64,000 nucleotides of DNA from Diphasiastrum complanatum (GCA_029204225.1 CM055108.1:17887779-17951778); one strand, 5' to 3'. Positions 22,628 to 34,265 are shown, counted from the stretch's first letter. A program made the numbers and translations. The notes: generated by a model from the sequence alone, not told the origin.

Positions 22628-25600
22628 CTAGCTACGAGCAAGCCGAAAGTAATGAGTGATGGTAGTAGTGGGTCGTGATGTAGGCTGGTGGGAGGCGTAT
22701 GAAGATCTAGTAGCACTGGATCGAGCCGAAACTCTCTGTGTCTTCGATCTTCGGACGGGGACGTCAAAATCCGCAACCGAAATATCCACTCTGTCTCGCT
22801 TCTGGAAGAACTGAGTAATGTGAGCCTGACTGGAATCCATATCTGAGAGCGTAGGTAGAAGTGAAGCTCGTAAAATATACATCTCTCTCAAAAGAAGACC
22901 CACACATCTAGCGTCTGGATACTCGAGGAAGGAGCTCAACGTGAGGGGAATATCTCGGTATAAACAATGGTATCGTCCTCTAATCTCATAGTATACTGGG
23001 CAGCGAAAGATGAAATGAAACTCATCTTCCACCTCCTGAAGAGAACAGAGCTGACATATCCGCTGCAATCTGGGAGTGTCTGTGTATCTACCTGTCTCGA
23101 TAGCAAGCTGATGAGAAGAGACTCGAAGCTGTCCTATACGATATCTCAGACCAAAAGATAGCGTCTGTGTAAGATAAACTGGAAGAATAGGCAAGCCCGA
23201 AACGTCCAGCCGTAAAAGATGTGTGCCATAATAATGTAGCTTGACCCTATCTGGATCAGGATGTGACCATATAGTGCGTATGTAGCTCCGGTAGATCTGC
23301 TGTCTGATATAAGCATGGGTTCCATTCGGAAGATCAAGTGCAGATAAACCCCAAGTCTGAAGAAGGGCTGAGACACTGCGATACCAAGAGTGCTTGGCTC
23401 CCTGATCCGCAATGGTACAAGATGAAGTGAGAGAAGCAACAATGTATCTGGAGGTATCTAGATCTGATACCCTGTGAAGAAAGGTGATGATCTGAAACAT
23501 AGCACCAACAACTAATGGAGGAGAAGCAAACTCGGCTAGTATGATATCATGTGGTACTGAGGGCTTAGCCCGGATTATCCTACTGAGCATGAGAATCTGG
23601 ATACGAGTAAGATCTCTCCATGTATCGCGTGATAAATCAGGGCACCAAGTCTCAGCCGAATATAGCACAACTGGGGAGACAGTAGCAGAAAATAGTAGGC
23701 ATCTGGTAGCAGGATCCTGCACATAATAAGTAGAGCAAAATCTCTCCATATGCACAAGAGCGGTATGCCCCTTGCGGAGCCTGGCGGTGGCTGCTGGTCG
23801 AAAAGTGAGTAGCGGACCAGAGAAAAGAACTCCCAAATAGGTGTAGGAGGTCACGATCTCAATCGGTAGCCCGTCATAATAGAAAATCACATCTCTCATA
23901 TGCTGTCTGTTGGTGTTAAACACCATAATCTTAGTCTTCTTAAGGTTAACCGTCAATCCCCAACGCTGGCAAAAGTGATGTAAAGCAGAAAGGTGACTCT
24001 GTAAACCAGCTGCAGAGGATGAGAGGAGAACCACATCATCAGCGTACAAGAGAATGGGGATAATAATGTCTGCTAGGGGACAGCCCTCTCCACCTTCCTC
24101 GCGAATAATCCGCTCGAGGTCATCTATATATAGTGCAAAAAGAGTGGGTGATAAGGGGCAACCCTGCTTCACACCAATGGTAGAATGTATCTGTGAGGAC
24201 CAGCCACTACCATCTCTGAAACGTGCCAAGACTCGCTCATATAAAGTAATGATCGCAGCAATAGTATCCTCTGAAAAGCCAAGTGAAGACAGTCTCTGGA
24301 AAAGAAGATGTCGTGGAACAGAGTCAAAAGCTTTGCGAAAATCCACAAAGCAACAGTAAATTCTCTGTTTCCGATGTCGAGCCTCCTCAATAATGCATCT
24401 CAAAATGAAGATCTGGTCTGAAGTAGAATATCCCGGTCTGAAACCAGCTTGACCCATAGCGTGTAAACCCTCAGTTTCAGCAAAAGATCCAGTAACTGTC
24501 TGTAGTATAGAGCCATATATCTTAGCCAGAGTGTGGCCAATCATAATGGTGCGGTAGTTTCCTACATTCATGGGATCACCTGCCTTGAGGATGGGGTGAA
24601 GGATATTAGTACACCAAGCCGTAGGAAAACCAGAAGTAACAGCTGTGTTAAAAACATGAGCAATGTAAGGGGAGATGAGATGTGCTACGGGCTTTAGGAA
24701 GTCTACACTTAAGGAGTCATAGTCAGTGGCTTTATTTAGTTTGGCATGTTTAATGGCGTTTTCAACCATGTCAGGGGTGAAAAGTGAGCAGTGGTCAGGT
24801 CTCGGTGAGAGTGAGGTAGGAGGAGAGTCCGTGGTATATAACTCCGTGGCATACTCGATCCAGGATTCGATGGCTATGGGGGCCAATGTTGAAGAGTGTC
24901 TGGTGAAATGTTTCCAGAAAAAAGAGGAGGAGGGTGAATCTAAAGAGTTGATCATTTTTTGGCAGAGTGATTGTAGGTACTTGATCTTCTTTGTTCTGGT
25001 GGTTCTATGATATTCTTTCTGGCATTGTTTGAGTGTGGCAGGGGAGTGTGACCTGGCATATGTCACATGATTGTGAAGAGAGCGGCATTCTGCATCATAC
25101 CATCTGTTGTGAACACTTCTGTGAGATGATGTCGTTTTGGTGGGGAAGGATGAGGAAGCAGCAGCTAAGAGGGATGTAGAGAGAAAAGTCGCTTGCTGGT
25201 CAATTGGTGCCATGAACGGGAAGTTAGCGAGTAGTTGGGATAAGATTGTGGTGTAATTAGTGAATCCAGATTGGGTGAAAGGAATACGTTTATGAGTGGG
25301 AAGAGAGCAAGAAACTTGCAAAGAAGAGGTTATGTGACCAAGTGAGATGTGTAAGAGTGAGTGATCGGAAATGGTAGGGGGTGTAATGGAGAAATCAGAA
25401 ATGTGAGAGATCAAAGCAGGTGATCCAATGAAGTAGTCGACCACACTATGTCCTCCACCATGAGGATAGCATGTATATGCTGATGAGGAAGGCCACTGTG
25501 TGAGGCCATTCAAAATGGCAAGAGCGTGTGTCTCTGCTAGAGTGATCAACTGCTCCCCGAAAGATGTAGCTGGAGTGTCTGCAGCCTGTGATACCCGGTC

Positions 25601-26131
25601 TAGCCCCATATCCAAAGGGTAAAGCCTGAGAAGATCCGTAGCTGCATGAAATTCGGTTTGTCTAGAGCTTGTGCGGGCGTTGAAATCACCTGCTAGTAAA
25701 ATGGAACCCTGCTGAGAAAAGATAGCAATATCATCTGAGAGAGCCTGAAAAGGGTCCCCGCCAAACTCAGCAAACACTGAGGTCTGTGGAGCAAAATAGC
25801 ATACAGCTATATAGATGTCCTGAGGTAATCCCAATAGTGAGCCAATAATGTGTAACCAAATATAGCGAGCGTATGGATCTTGTTTAACCATCTGAACTGT
25901 GGTGTCTCTGTATAAACAAGCTACTCCTCCAGATCCTCGACAAGTTTTTCCCCTAACAAATGGACGAAAAGCAGAATGCCAAGAGTACTCCTGTATATTT
26001 GGAAGAGGATGATATAAGGACTCATGAGTTTCAGCCAACAACAAAATGTCGCATTTTCTAATAAAATCAGCAAAGTCTCCGGCTGATGACGAAGATAAAA
26101 AACCATTACAATTCCAGAAGCCAAGTCTCAA
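22628..26131 (-). CDS. LINE ORF2: APE endonuclease + reverse transcriptase
   Basis: 1167 residues, uninterrupted. The N-terminal APE-type endonuclease shows N7, E34 (LLLAETH), D149/N151 (AGDFNAR), D232 (VVDYF) and S255-D256-H257, all key positions. The RT domain has NYRTIMIGHTLAKIY, AGFRPGYSTSDQI, FVDFRKAFDSV, GVKQGCPLSPTLFALYIDD and the catalytic YADD at residues 696-699. A C-terminal motif C1026-x2-C1029-x9-H1039-x4-C1044 is followed by YYEIRGRYH. The protein nicks target DNA and primes reverse transcription there. No active-site change was seen. The last 80 residues are Ser/Arg-rich. Confidence 0.93.
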   Translation of the reverse strand: MRLGFWNCNGFLSSSSAGDFADFIRKCDILLLAETHESLYHPLPNIQEYSWHSAFRPFVRGKTCRGSGGVACLYRDTTVQMVKQDPYARYIWLHIIGSLLGLPQDIYIAVCYFAPQTSVFAEFGGDPFQALSDDIAIFSQQGSILLAGDFNARTSSRQTEFHAATDLLRLYPLDMGLDRVSQAADTPATSFGEQLITLAETHALAILNGLTQWPSSSAYTCYPHGGGHSVVDYFIGSPALISHISDFSITPPTISDHSLLHISLGHITSSLQVSCSLPTHKRIPFTQSGFTNYTTILSQLLANFPFMAPIDQQATFLSTSLLAAASSSFPTKTTSSHRSVHNRWYDAECRSLHNHVTYARSHSPATLKQCQKEYHRTTRTKKIKYLQSLCQKMINSLDSPSSSFFWKHFTRHSSTLAPIAIESWIEYATELYTTDSPPTSLSPRPDHCSLFTPDMVENAIKHAKLNKATDYDSLSVDFLKPVAHLISPYIAHVFNTAVTSGFPTAWCTNILHPILKAGDPMNVGNYRTIMIGHTLAKIYGSILQTVTGSFAETEGLHAMGQAGFRPGYSTSDQIFILRCIIEEARHRKQRIYCCFVDFRKAFDSVPRHLLFQRLSSLGFSEDTIAAIITLYERVLARFRDGSGWSSQIHSTIGVKQGCPLSPTLFALYIDDLERIIREEGGEGCPLADIIIPILLYADDVVLLSSSAAGLQSHLSALHHFCQRWGLTVNLKKTKIMVFNTNRQHMRDVIFYYDGLPIEIVTSYTYLGVLFSGPLLTFRPAATARLRKGHTALVHMERFCSTYYVQDPATRCLLFSATVSPVVLYSAETWCPDLSRDTWRDLTRIQILMLSRIIRAKPSVPHDIILAEFASPPLVVGAMFQIITFLHRVSDLDTSRYIVASLTSSCTIADQGAKHSWYRSVSALLQTWGLSALDLPNGTHAYIRQQIYRSYIRTIWSHPDPDRVKLHYYGTHLLRLDVSGLPILPVYLTQTLSFGLRYRIGQLRVSSHQLAIETGRYTDTPRLQRICQLCSLQEVEDEFHFIFRCPVYYEIRGRYHCLYRDIPLTLSSFLEYPDARCVGLLLREMYILRASLLPTLSDMDSSQAHITQFFQKRDRVDISVADFDVPVRRSKTQRVSARSSATRSSYASHQPTSRPTTTITHYFRLARS

Positions 26132-26179
26132 ATTGGTAGGGGATCTCGGGTAGCTTCTATATCCGGGGGCCCCTAGTTC

Positions 26180-27100
26180 CTATTGTGGAAGGTCGAAAAA
26201 TCTCGGTTTCCCGTCAATAAAAACAACCCTTTGCCCTTTCTCTTTCGCTTCAAGGATAATCTTTTTTCTTGCCAACCATTGAGTATTTGTTAAGTCATCA
26301 TCCATATAAATGAAAGTACCTTTAAGCTTTGCCCTAAGCCGAAGGGCAGCATTGCGTTGTGAAAGCGAGCGGAACTTGATAAACAAAACATTGTCATCAA
26401 ATTTACTACGCCAAGCAGTATCAAAACCATCAGCCACATGAGATAACTTGGAAATGAGCAAATCCGTAGCTTCTTCCAACGGTTTTCCACCATTGGCAAT
26501 GCCTCTTACTCTAATGTTAAAGGCTTTTTTGGCCCTTCTGGCTTGTTCACCCAAAACTGTCTCCAAATCGTTTTCTTTCGGAAAAGATGAAATCTGAGAG
26601 TGATTACCTTGCTTAAGGATCGATGTCGTTTCTTCAACCTGTTTTGCGAGTGATGAGAGTTTGCTGCCCATATCATCCGGTTTGAAGAGTGCTGCCCACG
26701 TTTTCGTCTCCTCGACTTGTTTCTCCAAGCTATTGATCTTGTTGGAAGTCTCCTCCAAGGCACTTTTTTCTGCAATTCGTTGCTTAAGATATATATTTTC
26801 TTGCTCAAGCTGCTCCACACGTTCCGTGACACCAAAAAGATCCTTAGCTAACTTGCTATTTTCAGCTTCAAAGAGTTGTAGTTGTTTCTTAAGTCCAAGA
26901 ATTTCTTGTCGGATAAAACTAAGATCATAAGCAAAAAGACTTTCGGTAGGTTTGGAAGGAGTGTAGTCAATGGCAGCCATGTTGACAGGAATGTCACTAG
27001 TTTCTATCACCGAAGACGGCTCCTCCATCACTACCGGTGATGGGGGGGTGTCCAACAGGGAGGGGGGTGTAAGAACACCCCCCTTTTTCTTAGGTGCCAT
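26180..27100 (-). CDS. LINE ORF1 protein (coiled coil + RRM-like)
   Basis: 306 residues from the ATG at 27100 (MAPKKKGG); an upstream in-frame ATG at 27238 would add 46 residues encoded by GC-rich 5' UTR and is less likely. Residues 1-55 are Pro/Ser-rich. Residues 60-165 form a long heptad-rich coiled coil (LKKQLQLFEAEN, VEQLEQENIYLKQRI). Residues 193-250 resemble the RRM of L1 ORF1p (AFNIRVRGI ... NVLFIKFRS). Residues 251-306 match its C-terminal domain (GTFIYMDDDLTNTQW.ARKKI). Such proteins trimerise and coat the element RNA. ORF2 starts 48 bp downstream. Confidence 0.88.
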   Translation of the reverse strand: MAPKKKGGVLTPPSLLDTPPSPVVMEEPSSVIETSDIPVNMAAIDYTPSKPTESLFAYDLSFIRQEILGLKKQLQLFEAENSKLAKDLFGVTERVEQLEQENIYLKQRIAEKSALEETSNKINSLEKQVEETKTWAALFKPDDMGSKLSSLAKQVEETTSILKQGNHSQISSFPKENDLETVLGEQARRAKKAFNIRVRGIANGGKPLEEATDLLISKLSHVADGFDTAWRSKFDDNVLFIKFRSLSQRNAALRLRAKLKGTFIYMDDDLTNTQWLARKKIILEAKEKGQRVVFIDGKPRFFDLPQ

Positions 27101-27309
27101 AGGAGGCGGTAAGCAGATGGAGGACAGTGTAGACAAACGGCCAGGCGTAGCAGCGCAGTAGCGCAGACCAGCGCAGGGCAGCGTAGGGCAGGTGCGAAGG
27201 TCAGCACTGCAGCGCCAGCAGGGCGGGTGGGCGCGCAAGAGAGAGAGAGGGCAGCAGCGCTAGCAGGGCGGGCAGCGCACCAGCAGGCGGGCAGCGCACC
27301 AGCAGGGCG

Positions 27310-27310
<1 letters not shown>

Positions 27311-27387
<77 letters not shown>

Positions 27388-28452
27388 AAGAAAGAAAGAA
27401 AGCTTTATTAATGTCTTTTCCATGCCAAAAGGCATATAAGACTAGTAAATGTACATGTCAAGTATGTGGTAACCATAGGAGCGTATGAAACGTCTCCAAA
27501 ACAGTAACAAAGTAGCAATCTAGAGCTAAAACTATAAACTGAAATAGATGTGATGCTATTAGAAACATGTGGGAGCATGTATACTGCTAACAGTCATGAG
27601 TGAGATATGACGTTATCATCTAGTCCTGTCCTGCTGGTGCTGATGATATAGAAGGATGTAATACGGCCTGTGGCATGAAGGGCCACTGGTGGTCTCTGAC
27701 GTCGTCTGAGAGGATGAAGAGGTCTCCTCGTGATAGGTCGAGTAGCTCGTGCTGCAACATGGGTATGTGTGGGACGCTGTCTCTGGTCTCTGTGGGCAAG
27801 TAGGTCATCATCATCATCGTCACCGTCATCAAAACGTCCTCTCCTCCTGGAGAAGAAAGAAGTGATCTGAGGCTGAGAAACCTGACTCGGCTGGGCTGTC
27901 TGATATAAATCCTGTCGTAGTATAAACATCTCTCGTATCATGAGTGCCGCGCATCGGGAATCCTCATAAGCTATGAGCGATCGCAAGGTGACAGGTGTGT
28001 CTCGGAACAAACAGTGGTATCTCCCTCTGATCTCGTAATATACCGGGCACCTAAAGATAAAGTGCTCCTCTGACTCCACCTCCTCTAAAGAGCATAACTG
28101 GAAAATCCGCTCCTCTCTCAGGGTACCCTGGAATCTACCAGTCTCAATAGCCAACTGATGTGATGATACACGGAGCTGTCCCAATGTAAATCTGAGGCAA
28201 TGTGATAGTCTCGAGTCCAAATAATGCGGTAAGACCGGGACCCCTGCTATGTCAAGCTCAATAAAATGAGTCCAGTAGTAGCCGGGTTTCACCCCAAGCT
28301 GTCGCCCCCAAGTGCGGTCGAGATATGCCCGATATAAGATGCGCCTGATATACTGATGAGTACCTGAGGGGAGCTTTGTAATGGAGATACCAAATGACCA
28401 AAGGAGGAAATGGGATGCCTGAGAGAACCACGATAGTCGATAGCCCTGGTCA
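27311..28452 (-). mobile_element. 5'-truncated LINE (array member 2) with (GA)n/(TC)n tail
   Basis: Minus-strand ORF2 C-terminus from about 28450 (LSWFSQASHFLLWSFG) through the Cys/His motif CSLEEVESEEHFIFRC (about 28035-28100) to the acidic GDDDDDDLLAHRDQRQR tail ending near 27594. Most of it is open (28292-27594, 232 residues). The 3' UTR has hairpin ATGCCAAAAGGCAT (27422-27435), GACATTAATAAAGC, AAAG repeats (27383-27402) and a 72-bp (GA)n at 27311-27382, whose far side is the 5' end of the full-length LINE. Confidence 0.88.
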
Positions 28453-28453
28453 T

Positions 28454-28454
<1 letters not shown>

Positions 28455-28540
<86 letters not shown>

Positions 28541-29130
28541 TTTATTAATGTCTTTTCCATGCCAAAGGCATATAAGACTAATGAAGTACTTGTCAAGTAT
28601 GTGGTAACCATGGGAGCGTATAAAAACGTCTCCAAAACTGCATAAAGAAAAACATCTAGTACAAATTAGAACGAATACGTATGCGAGAGTAATATCCATG
28701 TTAAGTTGTAAGGACTGTGCTGAAATTGCTGCTGCTATGCTGATGCTGTAGAAAGATGTAATGTGAGCTGCAACACTAGAAGGCACTGGAGCCTGATGGC
28801 GTCTTCTATGAGTACGAGCACATGCATGTGTAGTAGTACGTCTCTGTGTGGAATCTCTGGTGATCCTGGTGATAACGTGATGGTGGGACGTACACTGTCT
28901 CTGATCTCTATGGGCATGTAGGCGGCTATCATCCTCATCGTTATCATAATCCTCATACTCATGCACTAAATCATATGATCTTCGTCTAGTAAAGAAGGAA
29001 GTGATCAATGGCTGTGAGGTAAAATGCTGGGATGTCCCGGATAGATCTCTCCGTAATATGAACATCTCGTGTACCATCAGAGTGACACATCGTGGGTCCT
29101 CATGGGCTATGAGAGAGCGGATTGTCAGCC
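28455..29130 (-). mobile_element. 5'-truncated LINE (array member 3) with (GA)n/(TC)n tail
   Basis: Carries the last part of ORF2 (CVTLMVHEMFILRRDL ... DEDDSRLHAHRDQRQC) from about 29130 and the 3' UTR, hairpin ATGCCAAAGGCAT (28559-28571), GACATTAATAAAGC and an 80-bp (GA)n at 28455-28536. Array member 2 starts at the other side of that tract. A frame opening across the (GA)n (29077-28289) joins two copies and is not a natural protein. Confidence 0.85.
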
Positions 29131-29659
29131 ACTAAAGTTAGTTCTAACAATCCTTAGAAGCACTCTTCACATGACCTACTTCGGTACAAGACAGGTAACT
29201 ACTGGTCGATTAGGAAAGAAGTAGCTTTTTCTACTCACTATGGAGCACTTTTTCCCTTAGGTGGCATACACAGGACACAAAGGGTGTCAATTTTTTGAAA
29301 CTTAAGTCACTCCCATGGCTATGCATGTGGCAAAGGCATGGTGAGCTAGGTTGACGATATATGATTGGTTTAGCTTTTCACATCCCATGAGGCAAGCCCT
29401 TTGTTCTACACCACACTACCTTGGTATGCCTCCCATGAAGGTGGAGGATATTTTCAACTTGATTGTTTATTTGCCATCATCATATTTGGGGGCACATATA
29501 TAGGTAGGAGCAAATATCCATGATTAGCACTTAATCCAAAGAACTCCATGAGCATGAACATCACCTATCTTGGTACTCTCAAGCTTCATGACTACTAGAC
29601 TCATTATACATCCCCTCATCACATCTTCCAGAGGAAACCCACCCCAAAAATTGACAATT
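29131..29659 (+). other. Intron 2 spacer, no recognised feature
   Basis: Between LINE fragments; no motif was recognised. Confidence 0.35.
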
Positions 29660-30620
29660 CATTGATCTTAGAGGTGAAGAACGAGGAATAAACTCGCACC
29701 AAAAGGCACCATCTGATGAATTGAAGATGAGGTTAATGAGCCTTCTACCATCATTGATTCACAAGCATGTTCTATATTGTGAAGAATAATGCGAGGAGTT
29801 GGTAATAAAAGCACTCAATGCCACACCAGGTTGTTTACCTATTCCAGATGAGGGTTTGGGACGAGATCGATGTGATGGAAAAGCTATGGAGGAAGCCATG
29901 TGGAAAGCAGTAATGAGGAAAGCAACTTGAGATTCAAGAGGTATATTATGGGGAAAATCATGGAGTAAATTCATAAGAGATTCTAGTAATGAACAATCAA
30001 AAATGTATTTTGGTGCTTGATGAGGATTAGAAGGGTATGAAGTAGGTGGTATGATGTGACCAAGATGAAAGGAGAGTCGTGAATGATTTGAAAGACTGGT
30101 GATGGAGATACGAAAATTTGAAATGAATGGTATGAAAGCGGTGATCCCATGAAATAATCCACAACACTATGGCTGCCATTGTGAGGGTGGTAGGTGATTC
30201 CCCCAAAATCAGGCCACCTAGCTAAGCCATTAAAATGGGTAACTCATGGAAGTTTCAAACGGTCACATAAGAGAGTCGACATTTTCTGTCGCTTCCATGG
30301 AGACACACCTCTAGTTAGCATGCACCAAGTATGGAGGTATGCTTAGACAAGTGATTATTGAGTTTGTGCCAAACGTGAAGAGATTTAAGATCATAAGTGC
30401 CATGATAGCCCTTGTGTAGGGCACAACTATATGTGATTTGAGCTTGAGAAGCGCTTGTAACGAGCCCCGATTGCAATATGTAGAGAGTACAAACCATAGA
30501 AACAACAAAGATTAACTGGTCTGAAAGCAACGAAAAGCCTAACTTGGAGAAGCATGAGAAGATAAGCTTCAAGGTTGTTGAGCTCCAAAACCCAAAGATG
30601 CTCCTAGTAAGTGTCACCTA
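29660..30620 (-). pseudogene. LINE ORF2 endonuclease-region remnant
   Basis: Nucleotide similarity to the endonuclease end of the intact ORF2 (25360-25470) is clear at 30030-30190, e.g. GAAATAATCCACAACACTATGG against GTAGTCGACCACACTATG. On the minus strand it contains a VVDYF-like and SDH-like region with many stops. It is an old copy in the same direction as the array. Confidence 0.55.
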
Positions 30621-30639
30621 TTTGAAATTATGGTCACTC

Positions 30640-31390
30640 CTACAATACTCTATTTAGCTGACACTTCCAGGGTACCCCGTGCGAGGATAGGATGTGTCGG
30701 TCATGTTCATTGGGAGAGGTTGAGACTGAGGAGCATTTTATTTTCAGATGTCTTGCCTATTATGAGATACATGGTCGATACTACTGCCTATTTAGAGACT
30801 CACGTATGAGGATCCTCAGTGTTTTACATGAGATGTCCCTAATGTGGAGAGTTTTGTGCCATGATTAGTCAGATACTCTAGATACACGGCCTCAGATTAT
30901 AGCTTTCTTCTCTAGGAGGAGAACTCGGATGGACTTAAGAGTCAGATGTTGAGGGTACTCCTATTCCTATGAGAGATCGACATTGTGATCAGAGACAATA
31001 TGCAACATCCCACCTCTCTGATACTCAAAAATTCAGAGGTCCCATGATTCGTCCTATTTGGAGAACCCATCCAAGTTAGCACTAGAGTATGAGACGTAGT
31101 CGTCATCAGTGCGTGCCTACCATGCCGACTCAGGTTTTTTTCAGCCGTCTCAGCTGAGAGTGCATGTATATCATTGGCTACACATAGTCCTGGCACTACA
31201 TTTTTGATAGAGTGGTGTTTCATTTTCATTCTCCTATCAGTTGTTAGGCTCTAGTATTTCTGTTGTTCGTTGCTTGGAGACGTTCCTACACTCCCTTTGT
31301 TGCTATGCATACTTGACATGTATTATTTCATCTTATATGCTTTTTGGCATCAAAAGACATTAATAAAGCTTCCTCTTCTCCTTCTTCCCC
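30640..31390 (+). mobile_element. 5'-truncated plus-strand LINE 3' end
   Basis: Carries the Cys/His block CRSCSLGEVETEEHFIFRC (30690-30750) and YYEIHGRYYCLFRD, then a broken ORF2 tail and 3' UTR. The hairpin is 31337-31350 (ATGCTTTTTGGCAT, one wobble pair), followed by AAAAGACATTAATAAAGC and a short CT-rich tail. Orientation is opposite to the array at 21455-29130. Confidence 0.78.
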
Positions 31391-32041
31391 CCATACTCTC
31401 TTTCTGCCAATGAGTAATCTTCATAGGCGGTTCTCGAATACCAAATTGGGTAGGTGTCCTGGGCAAAAAGAGTCCGAAGTGGGGATATGAACAACTGGCA
31501 GAATTTCTGGTTGAGGTTGTTCCCTTACTAATGAAGAAATTTGCCAATAGTCGAAAGAGAATAACCCGTCCTCAAGCAACTAGTAGTGGTACAGGGCCAG
31601 AGGGATCAAATTCGTATCGTATGAGGGACGGTCCTGGTAGGTCGGCTCAGAGGCGTGGTTGGCGGATCGCCGACTATAGTCGCTTTTAGAAGTTTGAGGC
31701 AACTCAGTTCTGCACCACGGGTCGAGCCAAGGCAACTCGGGGAGACCACGGCTGTCGCCCCTAGGTAGTCGGTGAGCTCAGAGTGATTGGGCTCTTTGGG
31801 GGGACTACCTTCCACCGTGAGCGTTGGGTTCGCATTAGACATTACTTACACATCAGCCACAGTGGCCAAGCCTCCAGTTTGGGTTTAGTGGGTGAGACGC
31901 CCGCATGGCCTTCAACCACATGTTGATGGTGCCTACCACCTTGCCTTTGGGGTCAGCCACGGTCGAATGCGGTCCGACGATAATAACCCTGGTGCACGGG
32001 TCTTCCCTTGCTACGTCTAAGGAGGCTAGCCAAAAAAAAAG
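31391..32041 (+). other. GC-rich segment ending in a short A-run, unidentified
   Basis: 31600-32020 is clearly more G/C-rich than its surroundings and ends in GGCTAGCC plus nine A at about 32033. A 3'-poly(A) retroelement (SINE or another LINE family) is possible. No A/B box or coding motif was recognised. Confidence 0.35.
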
Positions 32042-34011
32042 TAATTTTACACTGTAATGTCCTTTTCAATTTTCTGCCGTACTCTTTAATATCGCACTTG
32101 GTTTGCTGCTAGCGAGTCATCTTACTCTTCAATATTCCTCTTGGTTTGCTTGTTAGACAACTTCTGTGCCAACACAACAATGATGTTCACAGTGGAGTCA
32201 TGATTAGATTCCATACATACTATTCCACAATGCGTTTCTCTTTGAGTTATTTGTGACAAGTTCTGTCACTAAGTGGTGTTTATCAGGTCCCTACCTATAA
32301 GTACCAAGTATTTTCTGTTCTTCAAAAGCTTAGGGTCGACTGATAAAAGACTACTCTATGATTGTCTTTTTGGGCCACTTCCTAGCAACATCATGCCATT
32401 TGCTATTTTAAGAAGTTAAAATTTTCAAAATGTTGCCCTCACGTCGAACATTGCATGTATATGTCTTACTGGTATGTGCTTTGTGTTACCTATTCCTGGC
32501 CCATTCATGGCCAATAGACTTGAATTTTCATAGTACTAAGGGATCTTTGAGGGGCAGTCTTAGAAAATTGTTCTTGATGCTGAATAATCTTAACATGGCT
32601 ATGTCCAGGTCTCAACATATCAAATTTATAGCTAGGATTGACTAAATGCCTAGTGGTGGCATATATTGGCAGTGCAAGAGTTCTCTAATTTGTATGACAT
32701 GTTACACTATAGCCATGACCTTGATGTAGCTCAAGGATCCATGATCCGTCCTGAGGATGAAGGAGCCACTTGTTCAGCACCAAGACCCTGCACTTGTTGA
32801 AGGAACCTTTCCATTTTTTTGCAGTGGACAGCCTGTCACCGGGTCCTTGCACTGAATGAAGAAATTGCCAAGAACAGCCCTCTTTTTCCTATGCTAGGTA
32901 CCTGCACTAAAAATAAGGAGGTAGTGCACTTTCTTTTACACCAATGGCCCATTGAGACTTATTTTGAAATAATGTGATATCTCAATAAATCTCATAACAC
33001 TTCTTTTTTTGATTCCAACAACATAGAATTCAGCAAATTTAACTTGCTTGTCCATTTTTTGATCTTATAAGTATATTCTTATAAGTATATTGCCAAGAAT
33101 AAACTTTCCCCAAGGTCATAATCTATTTGTTGGTAGTTCTCTCCTATGACATTATGGAGATCTCTACTCCATCGAAAGGGTGGATAAATTTAAAAGAGAT
33201 GTTTCCAAAGGAGGCAGCTCAAATTTGAATAAAAAATTCATAGACTTATGTGGAGTTCATGGGTAATATTAGCAAAATGTGTCTTATTGGAAAATCCAGT
33301 ATGCTTTTATGGATCAAGAACTGCATATAGTTAATACTTTTTGAAGAGAGATTCACAAGGAGCTATATAAAGCTTCTAAATGGAAGTCTCTTGAGAATGA
33401 ATAAATCAGAAGTAGGATGTATAGGTCAAAGGTATTTGCCTATGAATATATCTCCAAAGTAAAGATATGACAATCTGAGGTTTATAGTGTATTCTAGCGA
33501 TCTGCACTGAGAGATGGGAATATGGTGTACACAACAAGAGGAATTGGAGCAGCATGAAGCTCAAACTAAGTCCCATCATCTCACTTGTTTGACAACGTAG
33601 GAGCAGCATGATTCTCATTCATTCAATGATAGTGAAGGTCAAAACAAGTGACACCATCTCACTTATTTTGACAACCTAACATTTCAAGCGTTTCAAGAGT
33701 TATTTGTAACACTAACTTTTCCCCCTCTATGTTCTTGACGAAGAGGATGCACATTTGAGAACTTCGTACTCAAGGCGCATAAACAGAAGAAATATTCATG
33801 TTGGTTCATGTAGGTTTTACTATTGATCTTGCCTAGTATAACATTTATTCTGTTTTGTTTAAATTGCTACATTGATGTTCAATAGTATTATGCCTCACAA
33901 ATTGGTCCCACAAGCTGCTGATTTAAAGGGCAAATTTGAAGACCTTTTTTGTCAATATTTTTCAATTCCCTCTATGTGCAATGATGTTTGATAGGGATCT
34001 CTCTAATGCAG
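32042..34011 (+). other. End of intron 2, no recognised feature
   Basis: A/T-rich intron sequence without recognisable mobile-element motifs up to the exon 3 acceptor. Confidence 0.4.
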
Positions 34012-34168
34012 AGTTCAAGGAGGTGGCCCCAATCCTATGGCAAATGCTGCCTTGGCTGCACTCTTGCAACAAGCGAGAGAATTTAACGTTCCGAAGGATA
34101 TTATTGATCGAAACATTAAGAAAGCTTCTGAAAAAGGCCAACAAAATTTTGTAGAGTCAACATATGAG
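34012..34168 (+). CDS. YebC/TACO1-like protein, exon 3
   Basis: 157 nt, completing Ala110 and encoding residues 111-162. The acceptor is AATGCAG ending at 34011 and the donor is GTAGGT at 34169. It holds two highly conserved family blocks: GGPNPMANAALA, and VPKDIIDRNIKKASEKG, with the NVPKD..I.RNI.KA signature. It ends with STYE at phase 0, running straight into VYAFGG of exon 4. Only about 100 bp separate its donor from a LINE tail at 34269. Confidence 0.93.
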
Positions 34169-34265
34169 GTAGGTCTACATTCTATGAGAGTGAGTTTCAC
34201 AAAAATTGTGCATTGAAGATGGGAAAAGACTCAGAAGTTTGTGATAAAGTGTGTTGGTGCGAAGT

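Larger units (their letters stand above)
22402..27310 (-). mobile_element. Full-length LINE retrotransposon with both ORFs open
   Basis: A 4.9-kb non-LTR element: GC-rich 5' UTR (27310-27101), ORF1 (27100-26180), ORF2 (26131-22628), 3' UTR, hairpin GTGCCCAGGGGCAC (22426-22439), GACGTTAATAATAATAATT and a short (AAT)n tail instead of (TC)n. Its 5' end abuts the (GA)n tract of the neighbouring LINE. Both frames are uninterrupted, so this copy may be young and possibly able to move. The family is L1-like in layout (APE endonuclease, RT, C-terminal Cys/His); I cannot place it in a clade by eye. Confidence 0.9.

Noticed and set aside
28289-29077. 262-codon LINE protein spanning the (GA)n tract
   Set aside because: It joins parts of two LINE copies through the microsatellite; neither half is preceded by a proper ORF2 start.
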